DNA from: Doryteuthis pealeii
Taxonomy: Eukaryota > Mollusca > Cephalopoda > Myopsida > Loliginidae
NCBI GenBank assembly: GCA_023376005.1
Contig: CM042145.1
Coordinates: 58,240,414-58,304,413 of the forward strand
Direction: 5' to 3'
DNA: 64,000 nucleotides
Shown: positions 1-11,330 of the stretch, in pieces
How the letters are laid out: every line of letters starts with the position of its first letter
Position numbering within the stretch: position 1 is the first letter of the stretch
Notes under the pieces: generated by a model
Told to the model about the DNA's origin: nothing
Seen by the model: only the letters and a program-made list of their open reading frames with translations
Databases searched by the model: none
Program-made: the position numbers and the translations under genes

Positions 1-268
1 GCGAACCCATATGCTGGTTTCCATAGGAGAACGTCACTTATGAGTTCGTCCTTGCTTCTCCAGCAGTGCCCAGCATATGTTGTTCGTCTCACTTGAATGG
101 TATGTGTGATAAGGAGCAAGTGGCTGTACAGCTACTTCCTTGTCGGGTATTGTTTCCATTATTTTTTTAAATATCATACACAGCATTCGTGTGCAACTCC
201 CATCAAACTTATTCTCTTGACGCTTCGTTAGAGTCCAAGTGGTGCAGTCATACAGTAGCACTGATACA
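1..268 (-). repeat. LINE fragment, reverse-transcriptase C-terminal region
   Basis: Minus-strand translation gives a degenerate LYDCTTWTLTKR...KFDGSCTRML...CWALLEKQGRTHK. This is the same C-terminal reverse-transcriptase region as the better copy at 16516-17036 (LLYGCTTWTLTKQLENKLDG). Such a block is common at the end of RTE/CR1-like LINE reverse transcriptases. Frame breaks and the lack of any upstream palm domain show a dead fragment. It may continue beyond the left edge. Confidence 0.75.
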
Positions 269-798
269 ACCACGAAAAAAAGAATAAAATAAGTAAATTG
301 ATAAAAACAAAAACAAAGAATATGTTGTTGGTATTGACCTGTATCTTTTTTATTATTCATAAACTGAATATTTAAAGGACTTCCGGCCACCATGGGAGTG
401 GAGCGTCGCTAAGATTGATAGCGCCTGTGTTCTGATTTTGTGCTAGGGGTAAAGAATGGTGGAAGGTGAAGGTCGCATACATTTTTGAGCAGCTGATTCG
501 TACTGGGATAACCGATACGTGAAGAGAAACGGTGTGTTTGGTTTTCATTTTACCAACACCTGGAACGCACACACAGGCAACACAAACACCCCAAACTAAT
601 CGACCTTTTGACCGTTTTTCCACTGAAGCATTGTTTTAAAGACAATCAATGAACATTGTTCTAAATTGCTTATTTTTATATTTTTTTTGTTCATGTTCAT
701 TGCAAATTATATAAAACTTTTTTATCCACAGAGTTATTACGAAACAAGAGTAATTTTTGTAGATTATACGAAATAACTTCATTATAAAAAATATATCA
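269..798. other. AT-rich stretch, nothing recognised
   Basis: No coding region, RNA gene or repeat was recognised. Open frames here are short and lack family resemblance. Confidence 0.5.
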
Positions 799-1658
799 AA
801 GGTAGGTGGGTTGTCTCCCTTTGTTGTCGTACCCTTTTTTTAAACCAACCAATCACAGGCCTGCAATTTTTGGCGACAGAAATTGAAGATAGAAATCTTC
901 CTCTCATGGAGTCGGGCGTAAAAATCGTCGCTCCTAATAATTCACCAGAGATAGAAAAGGGCCGTCACAAGTACAATACTTACCATAAACATTAACAAGA
1001 ACTCAGTTAAGTGGAATTGTATTCATTTATATTTATATAATTAGATATTTGCCGCAAACAATACTATCGTTTGCAACAACAATTATTACAAGTGTATTTT
1101 CTTGTATGTATAAATGTATTAATCCAGTGTTATTTGAAATTCTAAGTTGTGTCCATGTATTTCCTATTTCTAACTCTTGTTAATTCAACATTCACGGCTT
1201 GAATCAGCACATCATTAAAAATCATGTTGATTTAGGCCGCAAATATTGTAGTTAAGGTGAAAATAAAAGTCAGTAAAAGGAAACATATGAAATACTTGGA
1301 GTTTTGAAGAATATTGTATTACATTCATACATAAAGAAAATACAGTTGTAATATTTTCAGTTGTAAACAAACTGTACTGTTTGCGGCTATATTGTACTAT
1401 ATAAATATAAACAAATATTAGTCCACTTAACTAAGTCCTCGGTAAATGGTCATGCTAAAGTTTTCGTACTTATAGACGGCTCTCTTTGTTTTCTCTGTTC
1501 GTGGTAGCAATGACTAATGTAAACGTCCGCTGTCTTCGAGATGCTGGTTGGAAAAGAGAAAGATGCTTATCTTTGATTTCTAGTGCCAAAATTGCGGGCC
1601 TGTGATTGGTTGGTTTGAAAAGGGGTATGTCAACCAAGGGAAACAACCCACCTACCTT
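799..1658. mobile_element. Large fold-back (inverted-repeat) element
   Basis: The left end AAGGTAGGTGGGTTGT is matched in inverse by ACAACCCACCTACCTT at 1643-1658. Pairing continues inward: CCAACCAATCACAGGCC (left) against GGCCTGTGATTGGTTGG (right), and ATTTGCCGCAAACA (left) against TGTTTGCGGC (right). The element is therefore almost entirely two imperfect arms around a short centre and carries no transposase-like frame. It is most simply a non-autonomous fold-back DNA transposon. The exact target duplication was not resolved. Confidence 0.75.
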
Positions 1659-2174
1659 AAAATGTAGCTTGATATTGTAGCAGAGGAGTCTTCCGGGTAT
1701 CATGTTAGTATAGTATTTATTCTCAGACTAACAACAACAAACAAATGAAATAAAACTTTGTTCAATTAAACAACAAAACAATGACTAACAATATAAACGT
1801 CCTTCCTATATATAGAGTCAAGTTTGAGAGACCTACCAGTCTGATGGAGAGGGAAATTGAGGATATCTGATATCTTTTATTGAGACAATCCGCTCTGAGA
1901 TAATTTTCTGAACATCGGACTGGTCCAAAGGTGTCTATTGAATATCGGTGACAAAAGATTTTGGGCGCGTCGCGTGATTGCTATGTCCAATCACAGAAAC
2001 TCATTTAACTCCATACATAGAAATAGATGTATTTTACTAACCCAAGAACGGTAACTGTGAAAAAGGGTTAATGCTGAAATAAAGTATAAATTGCAAACAG
2101 CAAAACAAATAACAGGAGGTTGGGAACAACAGACATTATATTTCCATGTATTATTTTGGCAATTATTTACAAAA
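1659..2174. other. No recognised feature
   Basis: AT-rich sequence without a supportable gene; a Helitron, SINE or LINE match was not seen. Confidence 0.4.
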
Positions 2175-2700
2175 TATATTTCATAATGAGTATGGTTTGG
2201 GTTTTACGGCATGTCAACACTTGTTGGGTTATTTTATGCCGAAGACGTTTTGTTTTATTCATTCTTGATGGGTATTCAACATTTTTTTCAAACTCATTTT
2301 TCTCTATTTAACCTATAGATGGGACCACAGCAGGTACCACCACTCCGGGTCAGAGTGAACCTGGGAGTGATAGTGATGAAGGGATACTCCACATTTCCCA
2401 GAACTCCAGAACTGGGACGTCGTCATCAGTTCTGGAGTTTAACACCATACCCATCACATTAAGACCCTCAGCAACCGCCTTTTATCACTCATATGATAAA
2501 AAGTATTGAGGAGTTGCAATAAGAGCAATAGGGTTGGGACAATCATATAGGTGCTAGGGCTTGAAGTGACCAGCTGATTAATCGTCTAGCCTTTGCAAGG
2601 GCCAAAGTGGAGTGTTGTAAGTTATGGACTGCTCAGTCATCAGGATTTCGTCCTTAAGTATCACAGGCCACCATCCACGGCCAACAGGTGGCCCCAAAAT
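2175..2700 (-). repeat. Family A dispersed repeat, minus copy
   Basis: Reverse complement of the family A consensus seen best at 31033-31595 and 56938-57492. It shares the CTGTTGGCCGTGG-type 5' block, the TTTTTATCATATG block, the TTACTCCCAGGTTCACTCTGA-like block and the GGGTTGACATGCC 3' block. Non-coding, about 530 bp, class unknown. Confidence 0.75.
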
Positions 2701-2705
2701 GGTTT

Positions 2706-3550
2706 TAGTATTCTTTTTTAATTGTTTACTTGCGTGTCAGTCCTGAATTTCTTTGAAGATAAATCTTGGTTATCGTCTTGAAATTTGGAACTGACTTTTT
2801 TTTCTTTTGTTCGGCGTCTGGAGAATCTTAGGTTTGGGTACTGGACTGCTGCTGACTAGAGTGGAAGATAGCTGGTATATTCAGACCCACTAGCTTTTGG
2901 CGGCAAAATAGGGGAAAGTTATTTTCTGAAATTATGACACGTGAGTCAAGACATTCCAACGCAGGTCTTGACTGGGAACAGACGCTACGACTGGCACAGA
3001 AAGAAATTTCCTCTCCATGAAATAGCTATGAACCTATAATAAATGTCTGAAACCTAAAAATGCGTTTTGTCTTTGTATCCCTTCTTTTAATTCCTTTTCA
3101 GCCCGACAATCCACACGGAGGAATAACCAACTATATTGGAGTTTAAAAGAAACAATTTGCAAACACACACCAAAAACGACTAAAAGCCTTAAACCCACAT
3201 AATACCACATAAAATGATAAAACCCCATACACGTGAGAGACGAGACCCTTGTTCTCTATCTTTGGTGAGGTGAACACTGATTCTTATATCTCTCCAGTGA
3301 GGTCAATCATATTGCCATGAGGTTGCTGGGTACGAAAAACACCTCTGTCCATAGACAGCAGATAAGCTATTAGCTCTGTCGAGGCTTTAGACTGAAAGAG
3401 AATTCTGACTTTGGCGCTTCTTGTTTTATAAAGCTGCTCGCTACACCACCTAGTGCCTATTGGAACATACGGTAGGTTCTCGTGTACAATAAGGAAGGTT
3501 ATTCTTACACCGTGCAGAGGGGTAACATACATTTCTCCCAATGTGTTTTC
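2706..3550. other. No recognised feature
   Basis: No gene or repeat recognised; short open frames on the minus strand (for example 3284-3541) resemble nothing known to me. Confidence 0.4.
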
Positions 3551-3735
3551 CTGGGTAGGACACTAAAATGCATCTCATAATGAGCCTCTAGTTCTGGAGA
3601 TCTGGGGAGTGTAGAGTACTCCTTAATTGCCATTACTCCCAGGTTCACTCTGACCCGGGGTGGTAGTACCTGTTAAGGTCACATTTAAGTGTCAAATAGA
3701 TCTGTTTAAGAATTATTCGTATTCGTATTCGATAG
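3551..3735 (+). repeat. Family A repeat, 3' part
   Basis: Carries the GATCTGGGGAGTGTAGAGTA, CATTACTCCCAGGTTCACTC and AAATAGATCTGTTTAAGAAT-type blocks of family A. A short (ATTCGT)n-like stretch follows near 3716. Confidence 0.7.
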
Positions 3736-4911
3736 GAGTGTGTGCAAGAAAATGAATATATAAAATGAAAAAATAAAATAAGATCTCTGAAGGAACAACT
3801 ACACAAAAACCTTGAAGCATGAAATAGACCTAGACGGGTTGTGCCATACTGTTAAAATCTATTGGAAATTTTATCTTTTAAAATAAATAAAAAACATTTG
3901 TGGTATATTGCATGCCTTGTTTTCCCTTTTGGTTTGCCTCTCTATGTTTCGTTTCGTTTTTTGCTGCGAAAACGAAGGAGGGGAGCTAAAGGGACTGGCG
4001 CCTGGTCTGGACATTTTTTGATCACGTGTCAGCCGAGATCTGCCTCTTTGAAACTGGGAAGTCGAGGCATGTGGACGCGTCTTAGATTTTGGCATCGCAA
4101 CCAGCAGATTGTCCTTTCATAGCGCTGTGAGACGAACCCTAAGCTGCTTGAATATAGACATTGGCCGGTTTAAAAAAAAAAAACAAACCTTGATTGAGAA
4201 AAGGTGGCTAATTGTTGTTGCAAACCTACAGAATTCCCAGAACGGCTGAGACGGTGGTTTCTTCATTTTCCTTTGGCGAAAAAGGTCGCGGTTCTTTTCT
4301 CTCACATTCTTCTCCCCACGGAAGAAACTTTGTTGGAGTGCCCATCCCTTTCAGGAAAAACGGACAGCTACGCGTGAAAAGAAAGAAGTTACTTGCGCAG
4401 AGGGGCCAGCCATAATCTACAGCCGGGAGCCTCAGTCCTTGGCGAAAAGGAACGAGAAATTTTAAGAGAACTGTGAGTTCTGTGGAACTGTTTATCTCTC
4501 CTGCGCGGGAGAAACTCATTTTTTAAAGGGTTATTTTATTGTTTAATACCCTTTCTGTTCCTGTAAGTGTAAACCTTTTTTATACACTTTTATCCTATTT
4601 TTGTATTTTGTATTGTATTACTCGACCCCTAAATCTTTGTTTAGTCGTGCATGGGAAATTTATGCAAGTTTGTTTAATTTAAATTGTTTATATTTCTTTT
4701 TGCCTCCTTTAGTGGAGAAATTTGTATAATAAAAATTCTATTTCATTATCAAATAGGACCATTATTCATTTCATTTTTCCCTACCCTTTTTTATTGACGA
4801 CGTCATTTTGTTCTAAGTTCGCTATTTTTCTGAACAAGGAAAAAATCGCGACAAATCAACCACTTATAGCAAATTATTAATCGCGAGACTTATTGGGTAA
4901 CCCTGTTTGTT
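3736..4911. other. Unassigned stretch with a GC-richer pocket
   Basis: About 3950-4520 is visibly less AT-rich than its surroundings, contains several CpG dinucleotides and overlapping open frames on both strands (3862-4122 plus, 4226-4519 minus). None of the translations resembles a known family. It could be a mobile-element remnant, or an upstream promoter or non-coding exon of the downstream gene. The sequence alone does not decide. Confidence 0.3.
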
Positions 4912-5030
4912 GGGGCTTTAGAATATAAAGACTGTACCTCTGCAGAGGGGTAAGAGTCCAATGGGGCCACCTGTTCGCCGTGGGTGGTGACTTGTGATAC
5001 TTAAGAATAGAATCCTATTCCGGTTGAAAA
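4912..5030 (+). repeat. Family A repeat, 5' part
   Basis: Contains CCTCTGCAGAGGGGTAAGA and the GGGGCCACCTGTTCGCCGTG block typical of the family A 5' region, then loses similarity. Confidence 0.7.
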
Positions 5031-5151
5031 TAAAATTTGGATGATTATTTCCCTTTATATTATGGAATTCTATGGAATTCCGTAATGACCATAATATTTT
5101 AAACTTTTTTGTCTTGCTTGAAGTAAAATCCGTTTTGTGACTAAATGAATT

Positions 5152-6070
5152 TAGCACCCCCCCCCTACAGAAAATAATTTACCAAAAATCAGGGAATTAT
5201 CGGATTTTAATGAAATTTTCAGTGTTGATTAATCAATGAATAAACTTTTTCAAAACTCTCATTTTGTTTCAGGGCACTTAATTTTGAACCCCCCCCACTT
5301 ACTCTGTGGGCGTAAAATCTCTGCGGGTTGGTCAGCGTTCGGTTTTTAATTACAGTATAAATAAAAAAACCTTTTTTTATTTGTATAAAAATAAAAGTCC
5401 GAATAATTGAATTAAAAATAGTAATAATGAAATGAACTTACCTTAACTTATTAGATATTGAATCTTTCGGTTAAATTACTGACACAAAAAATAACTCTTC
5501 CTAATAGAGGAAAATATATTTCATATTTTATGTATTTGGTCTTAATTGTCTTCCATACAATTAATATTCTAACATTATGTGATTATATTGAAAATCAATT
5601 TAATTGTTTTAAAATATGTAAGTCTTGATATTAGGTTTAAAATGTTATATTTTTAGTTTCTAGAAATAAATATCTATTTAATGCAAACCTTACTTTATAC
5701 TCATGAAGTAATAAGTTTTGAAGAAAAATTCTATTTTCGCAGAAAAAATATCGATGTATAATTTTTTTTAAATAAGATAATAGTCAATTAAATAATTATG
5801 GAAATGAGTAAAAAAGAAATCTCCTAAAAAATTATTTTATATTTATTTTTTTTACATTTTATTTTTCGATAATCAATACTTATTTTCTCATAGAAGAGAA
5901 ACCGTGAAATATTTTTTTTTTGTTTCTATTCATAACTTCGGTCTTTTATCTCATTATTTATACTATAATTAGTATCGAAAAATGATCAACTTGATACATA
6001 AACACTGAAAATCATTAAAATCCGATAATTCCCTGATTTTTGGTAAATTATTTTCTGTATGGGGGGGCTA
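5152..6070. mobile_element. Inverted-repeat DNA transposon, non-autonomous
   Basis: Terminal inverted repeats of about 70 bp begin with a C-run (left) or end with a G-run (right). The left arm has TACAGAAAATAATTTACC and CAGGGAATTATCGGATTTTA; the right arm has their complements ending at GGTAAATTATTTTCTGTA. The roughly 770-bp interior is very AT-rich and has no coding potential. The pieces of family A on either side (4912-5030 and 6160-6245) may once have been continuous. Confidence 0.7.
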
Positions 6071-6159
6071 AAGTCATTTTGTCAAAAACGAATTTTAGCC
6101 TCTGATTGCTAATGCCTATATTTAAAAAAAATTGAGTTAAAAAAATGAATAACTGTAAA

Positions 6160-6245
6160 AAATGAATAAAACAAAACGTCTTCGGCATAAAATAACCCAA
6201 CAAGGGTTGACATGCCGTAAAACACAAAAACCAACCAACCAACAA
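6160..6245 (+). repeat. Family A repeat, 3' terminal block
   Basis: Contains AAATAACCCAACAAGGGTTG followed by ACATGCCGTAAAA and CCAACCAACC, the 3' end of family A. Confidence 0.75.
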
Positions 6246-6543
6246 TCTTATCGGGTGCCCCTGTCTTGTCAAAGCTTAGTAAATAAAAATTAAAAAAACA
6301 AATCGTAGCACTTCGGTGATTTTCGTTACTTTCCGTTTCCCGGTTGCTGCTGCTGATGTTGATCGTGGCGGTGTTGGTTTTTATCGTCATGTGAAAAGCA
6401 AAATAAACAGAAGAGACAACGGGTAAAACTTGTGTTGTCTCAATCGGCAGTGTAAACCGGTTTCTTTCGTCTTAGATACACCCACTGGAATCATTATTAT
6501 CATTATCATCTTCACAAACTAAAAAACAAAACAAACAACAAAA
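6246..6543 (+). promoter_or_regulatory. Probable promoter/5' UTR of the MFSD11-like gene
   Basis: This stretch lies directly before the coding start at 6544 and is less AT-rich around 6300-6480, with a GTTGCTGCTGCTG tract. No TATA box is obvious. Assignment is by position only; transcription start and any upstream non-coding exon are unknown. Confidence 0.4.
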
Positions 6544-6723
6544 ATGGACGAGGATACCGATGTAATGGCATCGACAACCCGACGAACTTCCCTAAGTCGA
6601 TCATCGGTCGTGGAAGGGTGCTGGAATTGTTGTTGCCTTGATTTTCGACTTTTCAATGTTATCATCCTTGGATTTTCTTTTATGTTGGTATTCACTGCAT
6701 TCCAAACAACGTCTATGGTTCAG
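6544..6723 (+). CDS. MFSD11: MFSD11/UNC93-like transporter, coding exon 1
   Basis: Start codon in good context (AAAATGG, purine at -3 and G at +4). It encodes 60 residues: an S/T/R-rich cytoplasmic head, a Cys-rich patch (CWNCCC), then the first membrane segment LFNVIILGFSFMLVFTAF followed by QTTSMVQ. The LFN-IILG-F-F-FTAFQT pattern is characteristic of the MFSD11 branch of UNC93-like major facilitator proteins rather than of UNC93A/B. The exon ends CAG|GTAATT in phase 0 and joins exon 2 at 48059. The N-terminal extension before the membrane segment is longer than I recall for vertebrate MFSD11. Substrate of this family is not established. Confidence 0.85.
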
Positions 6724-6744
6724 GTAATTAGACTTTAAATATTC

Positions 6745-6904
6745 ATAATAATAATAATAATAATGATAATAATAATACTCAGAAGAGTCCTGGAGACCTG
6801 ATGAGACTTGCTGTCACTCAGACTCCAGTGAAAGATCATCAGCTAATGCTGATGTGAAAACTCAAAAGGAGTAAATAATAATAATAATAATAATGATAAT
6901 AATA
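6745..6904. repeat. Short insert flanked by duplicated (ATA)n microsatellite
   Basis: Nearly identical AATAATAATAATGATAATAA tracts occur at about 6745-6776 and 6866-6904. Between them is a non-repetitive segment of about 95 bp starting CTCAGAAGAGTCCTGGAGAC. The arrangement suggests a small insertion that duplicated or landed in a microsatellite, just inside intron 1. Confidence 0.5.
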
Positions 6905-6943
6905 AACAATATTGTGGTATTTTGATCTTTTGTCGCCCCCGGT

Positions 6944-8712
6944 CTCCTGCCCTAATCACGCTATGTTTTAGCGGTGTCAGGCGAATTTACGGCCCAACTT
7001 AGATATTTTCCGAGTCGTGTTTTTGTCAGCAAATGTAGATACTTTACACGCCCTCACTCAGATTTTTATCGGCAAACCAATGTAGATATTTCACCCTCCA
7101 CACACTTTTAAAATATGTTTTTCTTTTCGACTGAATTTGTACAAATTTCAATGAATTTTTATTTTTACTCAATTTTCAAAACAATTTCATACCGTACGCT
7201 CTGTTTAGATTTTACAATGCCCCGCTATGAAATACAAATACTGTACTAGGTGACATTTGTGTTCTTATTTGTATTTGAAATACATTAATACAAATAAGAA
7301 CTCAAATGTAGTGACGTCCCCCATATTTAACACAATGAAACTCGAAAAAGGTTAATATCATCTTCAAAATTGTTGAACGATTAAAAAAAAAAAAAAGAAA
7401 CAGTAAAAAAAAAACTGATGCTTTAAAAAAAATTCAGCTTACGAAAATAATGAAAATTATATGAACGAAAACAATGTTTACAAATTCTGGTAAAGAACAG
7501 TTTTCTCGTTTATTCCTACCATAAAATAAACTGAACCCTCATTTTATGTCCGTGTTTCTGCAATAAATGTTTTATTTTTCTTGTACCCGTTATTTTACAA
7601 TACTGAATATATTTTCTTTATTTTAATATTCACTTTAATGTGTATATTCTAAAAGTTTTTATTTTGTGAAAATGTTTAGTTTTAAAGTGGGGGTTCGTTT
7701 TTACACTTCAACTTTTTACTCGTAAATTCCTACCATAAAATGCCCAAGCCTAATTTTATGGTAGGAATTTACGAGTAAAAATTTGAAGATTACCTTTTGT
7801 TGTTATTTCTTTTCTTTTTGGCTTCGGTACTCTAAAATAAAAACGTCAGATTTTAATCATCGTCGACAAAAAACAAAATTATGGTCATAAAAGGAGGACC
7901 CAATTTATGCCTAAATTGTAAAACGAGCCCCCACTTTAAAACTAACCATTTTCACAAAATAAAAACCTTTAGAATATACACATTGAAGTGAATATTAAGT
8001 TAAAGAAAATATATTTAGTATTGTAGAATAACGGGTGCCAAAAAAAACAAAAACAACATTTATTGCAAAAACATGGACATAAAATGAGGGTTCAGTTTAT
8101 TTTATGGTAGGAATAAACGAGAAAACTTCTTCTTTGCCCAATTTCTCACCATTAAATCAATTGAAATTTAACGTCGCCAAAAAACAAGTTATGATTACTA
8201 CACTACAAACTTTTTTAAACATTCTATGAAAAATCAATTAAGAGTCAAATTTTAACGAAAACTTCGGTACTTATTCACCTGTTGATGAAATTATGTTTAA
8301 AATAGGTTTTTCCTAAGATATATTTGGGGAAATATTTTTAAGAGGTTTCCCCCACTCCTTATTTCACTTTATGAAATTTAAAAAATGAAGCGATAAAAAA
8401 TGTTTTTTAAATTTTTTTCTATGAAGATCATCAGAGTTTGAATAATTATATCAGAAGATTTCCTTGAAAAAAAAAATTGGGTCAATTCAATTAAAAAGCA
8501 AGTAAGAGTTTGAAAAATAATAATATTATGACAATTTTTAGTAGAATTCAGAATTCATGTTTTTTTAATTTTTTAAATAACTAAAATGAATCGCGTATAG
8601 AAACTTATAAAAATCTTCTCATATAATAAAAACACGACTCGGAAAATATCTAAGTTGGGCCGTAAATTCGCCTGACGCCGTCTCGCAAAAACATAGCGTA
8701 AATTAGAACAGG
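6944..8712. mobile_element. Nested inverted-repeat elements at the start of intron 1
   Basis: Outer arms: GGCGAATTTACGGCCCAACT at about 6980 is matched in inverse by AGTTGGGCCGTAAATTCGCC at about 8650, with pairing extending through CGACTCGGAAAATATCTA. A second pair of arms lies inside: 7494-7720 against 7915-8135, including TTCTCGTTTATTCCTACC. A central hairpin at about 7728-7795 has TTTACTCGTAAATTCCTACC and its complement. A further hairpin is at 7249-7311. No transposase frame is present. Best read as one fold-back element inserted in another. Confidence 0.7.
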
Positions 8713-9150
8713 CGCTAGTTGGTGATAGCTAAAAAAAATAAACCCTCTTATGAATGAAGTCCCTAGCTGAAGCGGTGCCTGCTGTATATGAAAAAAATAA
8801 TTTGTCGATTGAAGGCGTTTTTATCGACATTTTTTTGTGGTTTGAAAGCGTTAAAAGTAAGCCATATTTTTAATAGATTAAAATATTTACATTTACTTGT
8901 CGCAAAAAAAACTGGTGGTAAAATATCGCATTAACTTTTTGGGAAACACGCCTTAAGCGCTGGTTGTTTTTTTTTGTTTTTTTGAATATTTTCTAAAATA
9001 TGGCTTATTTTAACGCCTTCAAACCACTAAAAAAATTAATTTGTCAATAAAAACAATCGACAAATTATTTTTTCATATACAGCAGATACCGCTTCAGCTA
9101 GGGACTTCATTCATAGGTGGGTTTATTTTTTGAGCTATCACCGCCTAGCG
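8713..9150. mobile_element. Fold-back MITE with about 190-bp arms
   Basis: The left arm starts CGCTAGTTGGTGATAGCT and contains CCCTAGCTGAAGCGGT and CTGTATATGAAAAA. The right arm carries their complements, ending AGCTATCACCGCCTAGCG. Together the arms account for most of the element; the centre is AT-rich and non-coding. Confidence 0.75.
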
Positions 9151-9271
9151 TTTTTAAGGCAGCTGCGAACAGTACCTTTTATTCAAATAAAATTGCTATG
9201 ATGGACGAAAAACAAAACAAACATAAAACAAAAACAAAAAAACAAACCCCACCTCTTAGCTTTAGTCGAAA

Positions 9272-9340
9272 AATAAATAAAAAGCCTGAAAACTGTCACT
9301 TAAAAAAAAGTGACAGTTTTTCAGGCTTTTTATTTTTTTT
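9272..9340. repeat. Long near-perfect hairpin
   Basis: AAAAGCCTGAAAACTGTCAC and GTGACAGTTTTTCAGGCTTT pair into a stem of about 25 bp with one bulge around a short A-rich loop. Size and shape suit either a tiny inverted-repeat element or a precursor-like RNA hairpin; nothing shows transcription. Confidence 0.6.
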
Positions 9341-10156
9341 CCCGACTTTTTTTGACAATTCGTGTCTTTACACGACACGCAACTTAGAGAAATGTTGAAT
9401 TTATTCATTATTTAATTACTTATCTGATGATCCTGTAAATTATTTAGTAACAGTTTATTGACGATAACTTAAAAGTTGAGATTTAGTTTGGTTTGGAAGA
9501 ACTTTTCGTTTATTTTTTCGTTTTTTTCATAGGGTTTAGGATATTTTTTCATATATTTAATGTCCGTTTTAAATATAAATTTATAACAAAATCTTATTTT
9601 TAATCTGACAAAAGCAAAAATATTTTCTTTTACTATTAATCGTGTAATAAGTTTTGAAGGGAGCAGAAGAGAAGGAAGTTGGTAGAAAGAACTTTCACTT
9701 TTAAAGTAATTGTTTTTTACTTTTACTCCATGTTGCCGCTGCGCTGTTGTTGTGTTTGTTTACCGCACAAAAAGATTAAAGTACAAAAAAAAAAAAAAAA
9801 AAAAAAATAACGGCCTATTTTAAAGTTTTATTTTTAAAAACTTTTCTAAACAAAATTCATCTGTCGACTGATTTTATTTATTTATTTATTTTTAAATAAA
9901 AATGAAATTTCTTTTGTCTTATTTTTTCCCTAATTTGTGGGTGTGTATTACGGTTAATCTCAATTGGTTATTTAAACAAGTGGGCGGATAACGATGCACA
10001 AAATAAAAAAAAATAGCCTCAGGGTTTTCTCTACCTCAATAATACAAGATTAATTTCCTTATGACTACAATGCTTTTACTGGTGAAAGAAATAGAACAAA
10101 AACTAAACAATATAAAAATGTACATTGTACAAAGTTCGTTTTTAAAAGTTTTAATA
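9341..10156. other. AT-rich stretch with long A tract
   Basis: No gene recognised. A pure A run of about 23 bases begins near 9786. Confidence 0.4.
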
Positions 10157-10553
10157 TCTATTAATAATGGAGATTCGCTTCCGGTTTTTGTCTGTAACAA
10201 AAATTACGTCACTGCTTACGTCACATTACCCCAAATCGTCTTAACATTTTTTTTTATACACTCAAAATTTGAACATGCAACATTAGACAGTCGTCATTGT
10301 TTTTTAAAACAAGTTTTAATAAATACATAACTGGTATTATATATCTATATATAGTTTGTTTTATTTTAATACATATTTAAAGTTTACATTTCAAATTGTT
10401 TTATTTTTTAATCCTTTAATGAATTTGATGATTTTATTTACTTAGGGTACAAACTCGCTGACATTGAATTTTTTATTCCCACCCCTCAGGCAATATGTTT
10501 CAAAAATCTATTTTTACATCGCCCGGAGGGTATTTTTATTTTGTACATGTCTA
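10157..10553 (+). mobile_element. Non-autonomous Helitron-like element, short family, altered 3' end
   Basis: Begins TCTATTAATAATGGAGATTC after an A and shares the interior of the copies at 37392, 50978 and 54052 (CGCTTCCGGTTTTTGTCTG, GCCCGGAGGGT near the end). The usual terminal GCTAGT is replaced here, and CTAA at about 10550 may serve as the end. Non-coding. Confidence 0.7.
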
Positions 10554-10654
10554 ATAAACTTTTTCAATAGGAAAGAAATACGAGATTATCTTACTTTCTA
10601 AAATTCGTTTGAATTAAATTAGTGAATATAAAAAAATAACTTAAAATTTTATGG

Positions 10655-11040
10655 TAGCCCTGTCACCAGGACTTTGAATACTCTGACTGTGTCCCCCAAA
10701 GGGGTTTACTGGATATGATATTAAACTGCATCCGATGGTGAGGCTCTATTCCTGCAGATCTGGGGATTATGAAGTATCCCTCCATTGCTATTTACTCCCA
10801 GCTCTACTGACCTGGAGTGGTATTACCTGTTAGGGTACACTCTATGTGTTGAATAGATCTATTGAAACAATTATTCGTATTCGATAGGACCGTGTGCACC
10901 CCACACACAAAAAACCTCTAGAGAAACAACTATACAAAAAATGTAAATATGAAAGTACACTGAACGCGATTCCCTGACCTCTAGGCATGAAGTAACCCTA
11001 GATGGGTTAACGTGCCGTCAACTTCAATCAGTCAATTAAA
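10655..11040 (+). repeat. Family A repeat
   Basis: Runs from CCTGTCACCAGGACTTTGAA through the CATCCGATGGTGAGGCTC, GATCTGGGGATTATGAAGTA and CTGTTAGGGT blocks to a 3' GTGCCGT block. The 5' third of the full family is missing. Confidence 0.65.
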
Positions 11041-11099
11041 TTCTATGAGACAATGAATTATTTGTTGTGCGAACGTTGTGATACTGTTCGTATCTACTT

Positions 11100-11330
11100 A
11101 GCTCCCTTCGAGGCTAAAATTTTACACAAGATTGGTTTAGTGTGGTGGATACTCTGCAGGAATCGAAACTCTTGTGGGTGGGGCTAAAATTGCTTAGTCC
11201 CGTCGGCATTCTCCTTCAGTGACACCTCAGAAACTGAGCAATAAACTCGGTCCTTACTCTCTTTAGACGAGGGAGCAAGTACTGCTTGGGGTAAAGTTCC
11301 TCTGAAATTGAGCTAATATTAATTATACCC
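11100..11330 (-). repeat. Family C dispersed repeat, diverged copy
   Basis: GTCGGCATTCTCCTTCAG, a GAGCAATAAACTC block and a GGGAGCAAGTACTG block follow the order of the family C copies at 12413-13031. More diverged than those. Confidence 0.45.

Noticed and set aside
4226..4519. Overlapping frames of 60-97 codons on both strands at 3862-4519 as genes
   Set aside because: Both strands are open over the same bases, with no family resemblance or splice context.
6544..6723. UNC93A/UNC93B as the identity of the spliced gene
   Set aside because: Exon 1 (FTAFQT) and exon 5 (RNSGIFWALLQ) fit the MFSD11 branch better; recalled UNC93A has FTAYGG and YFGIFF at these places.
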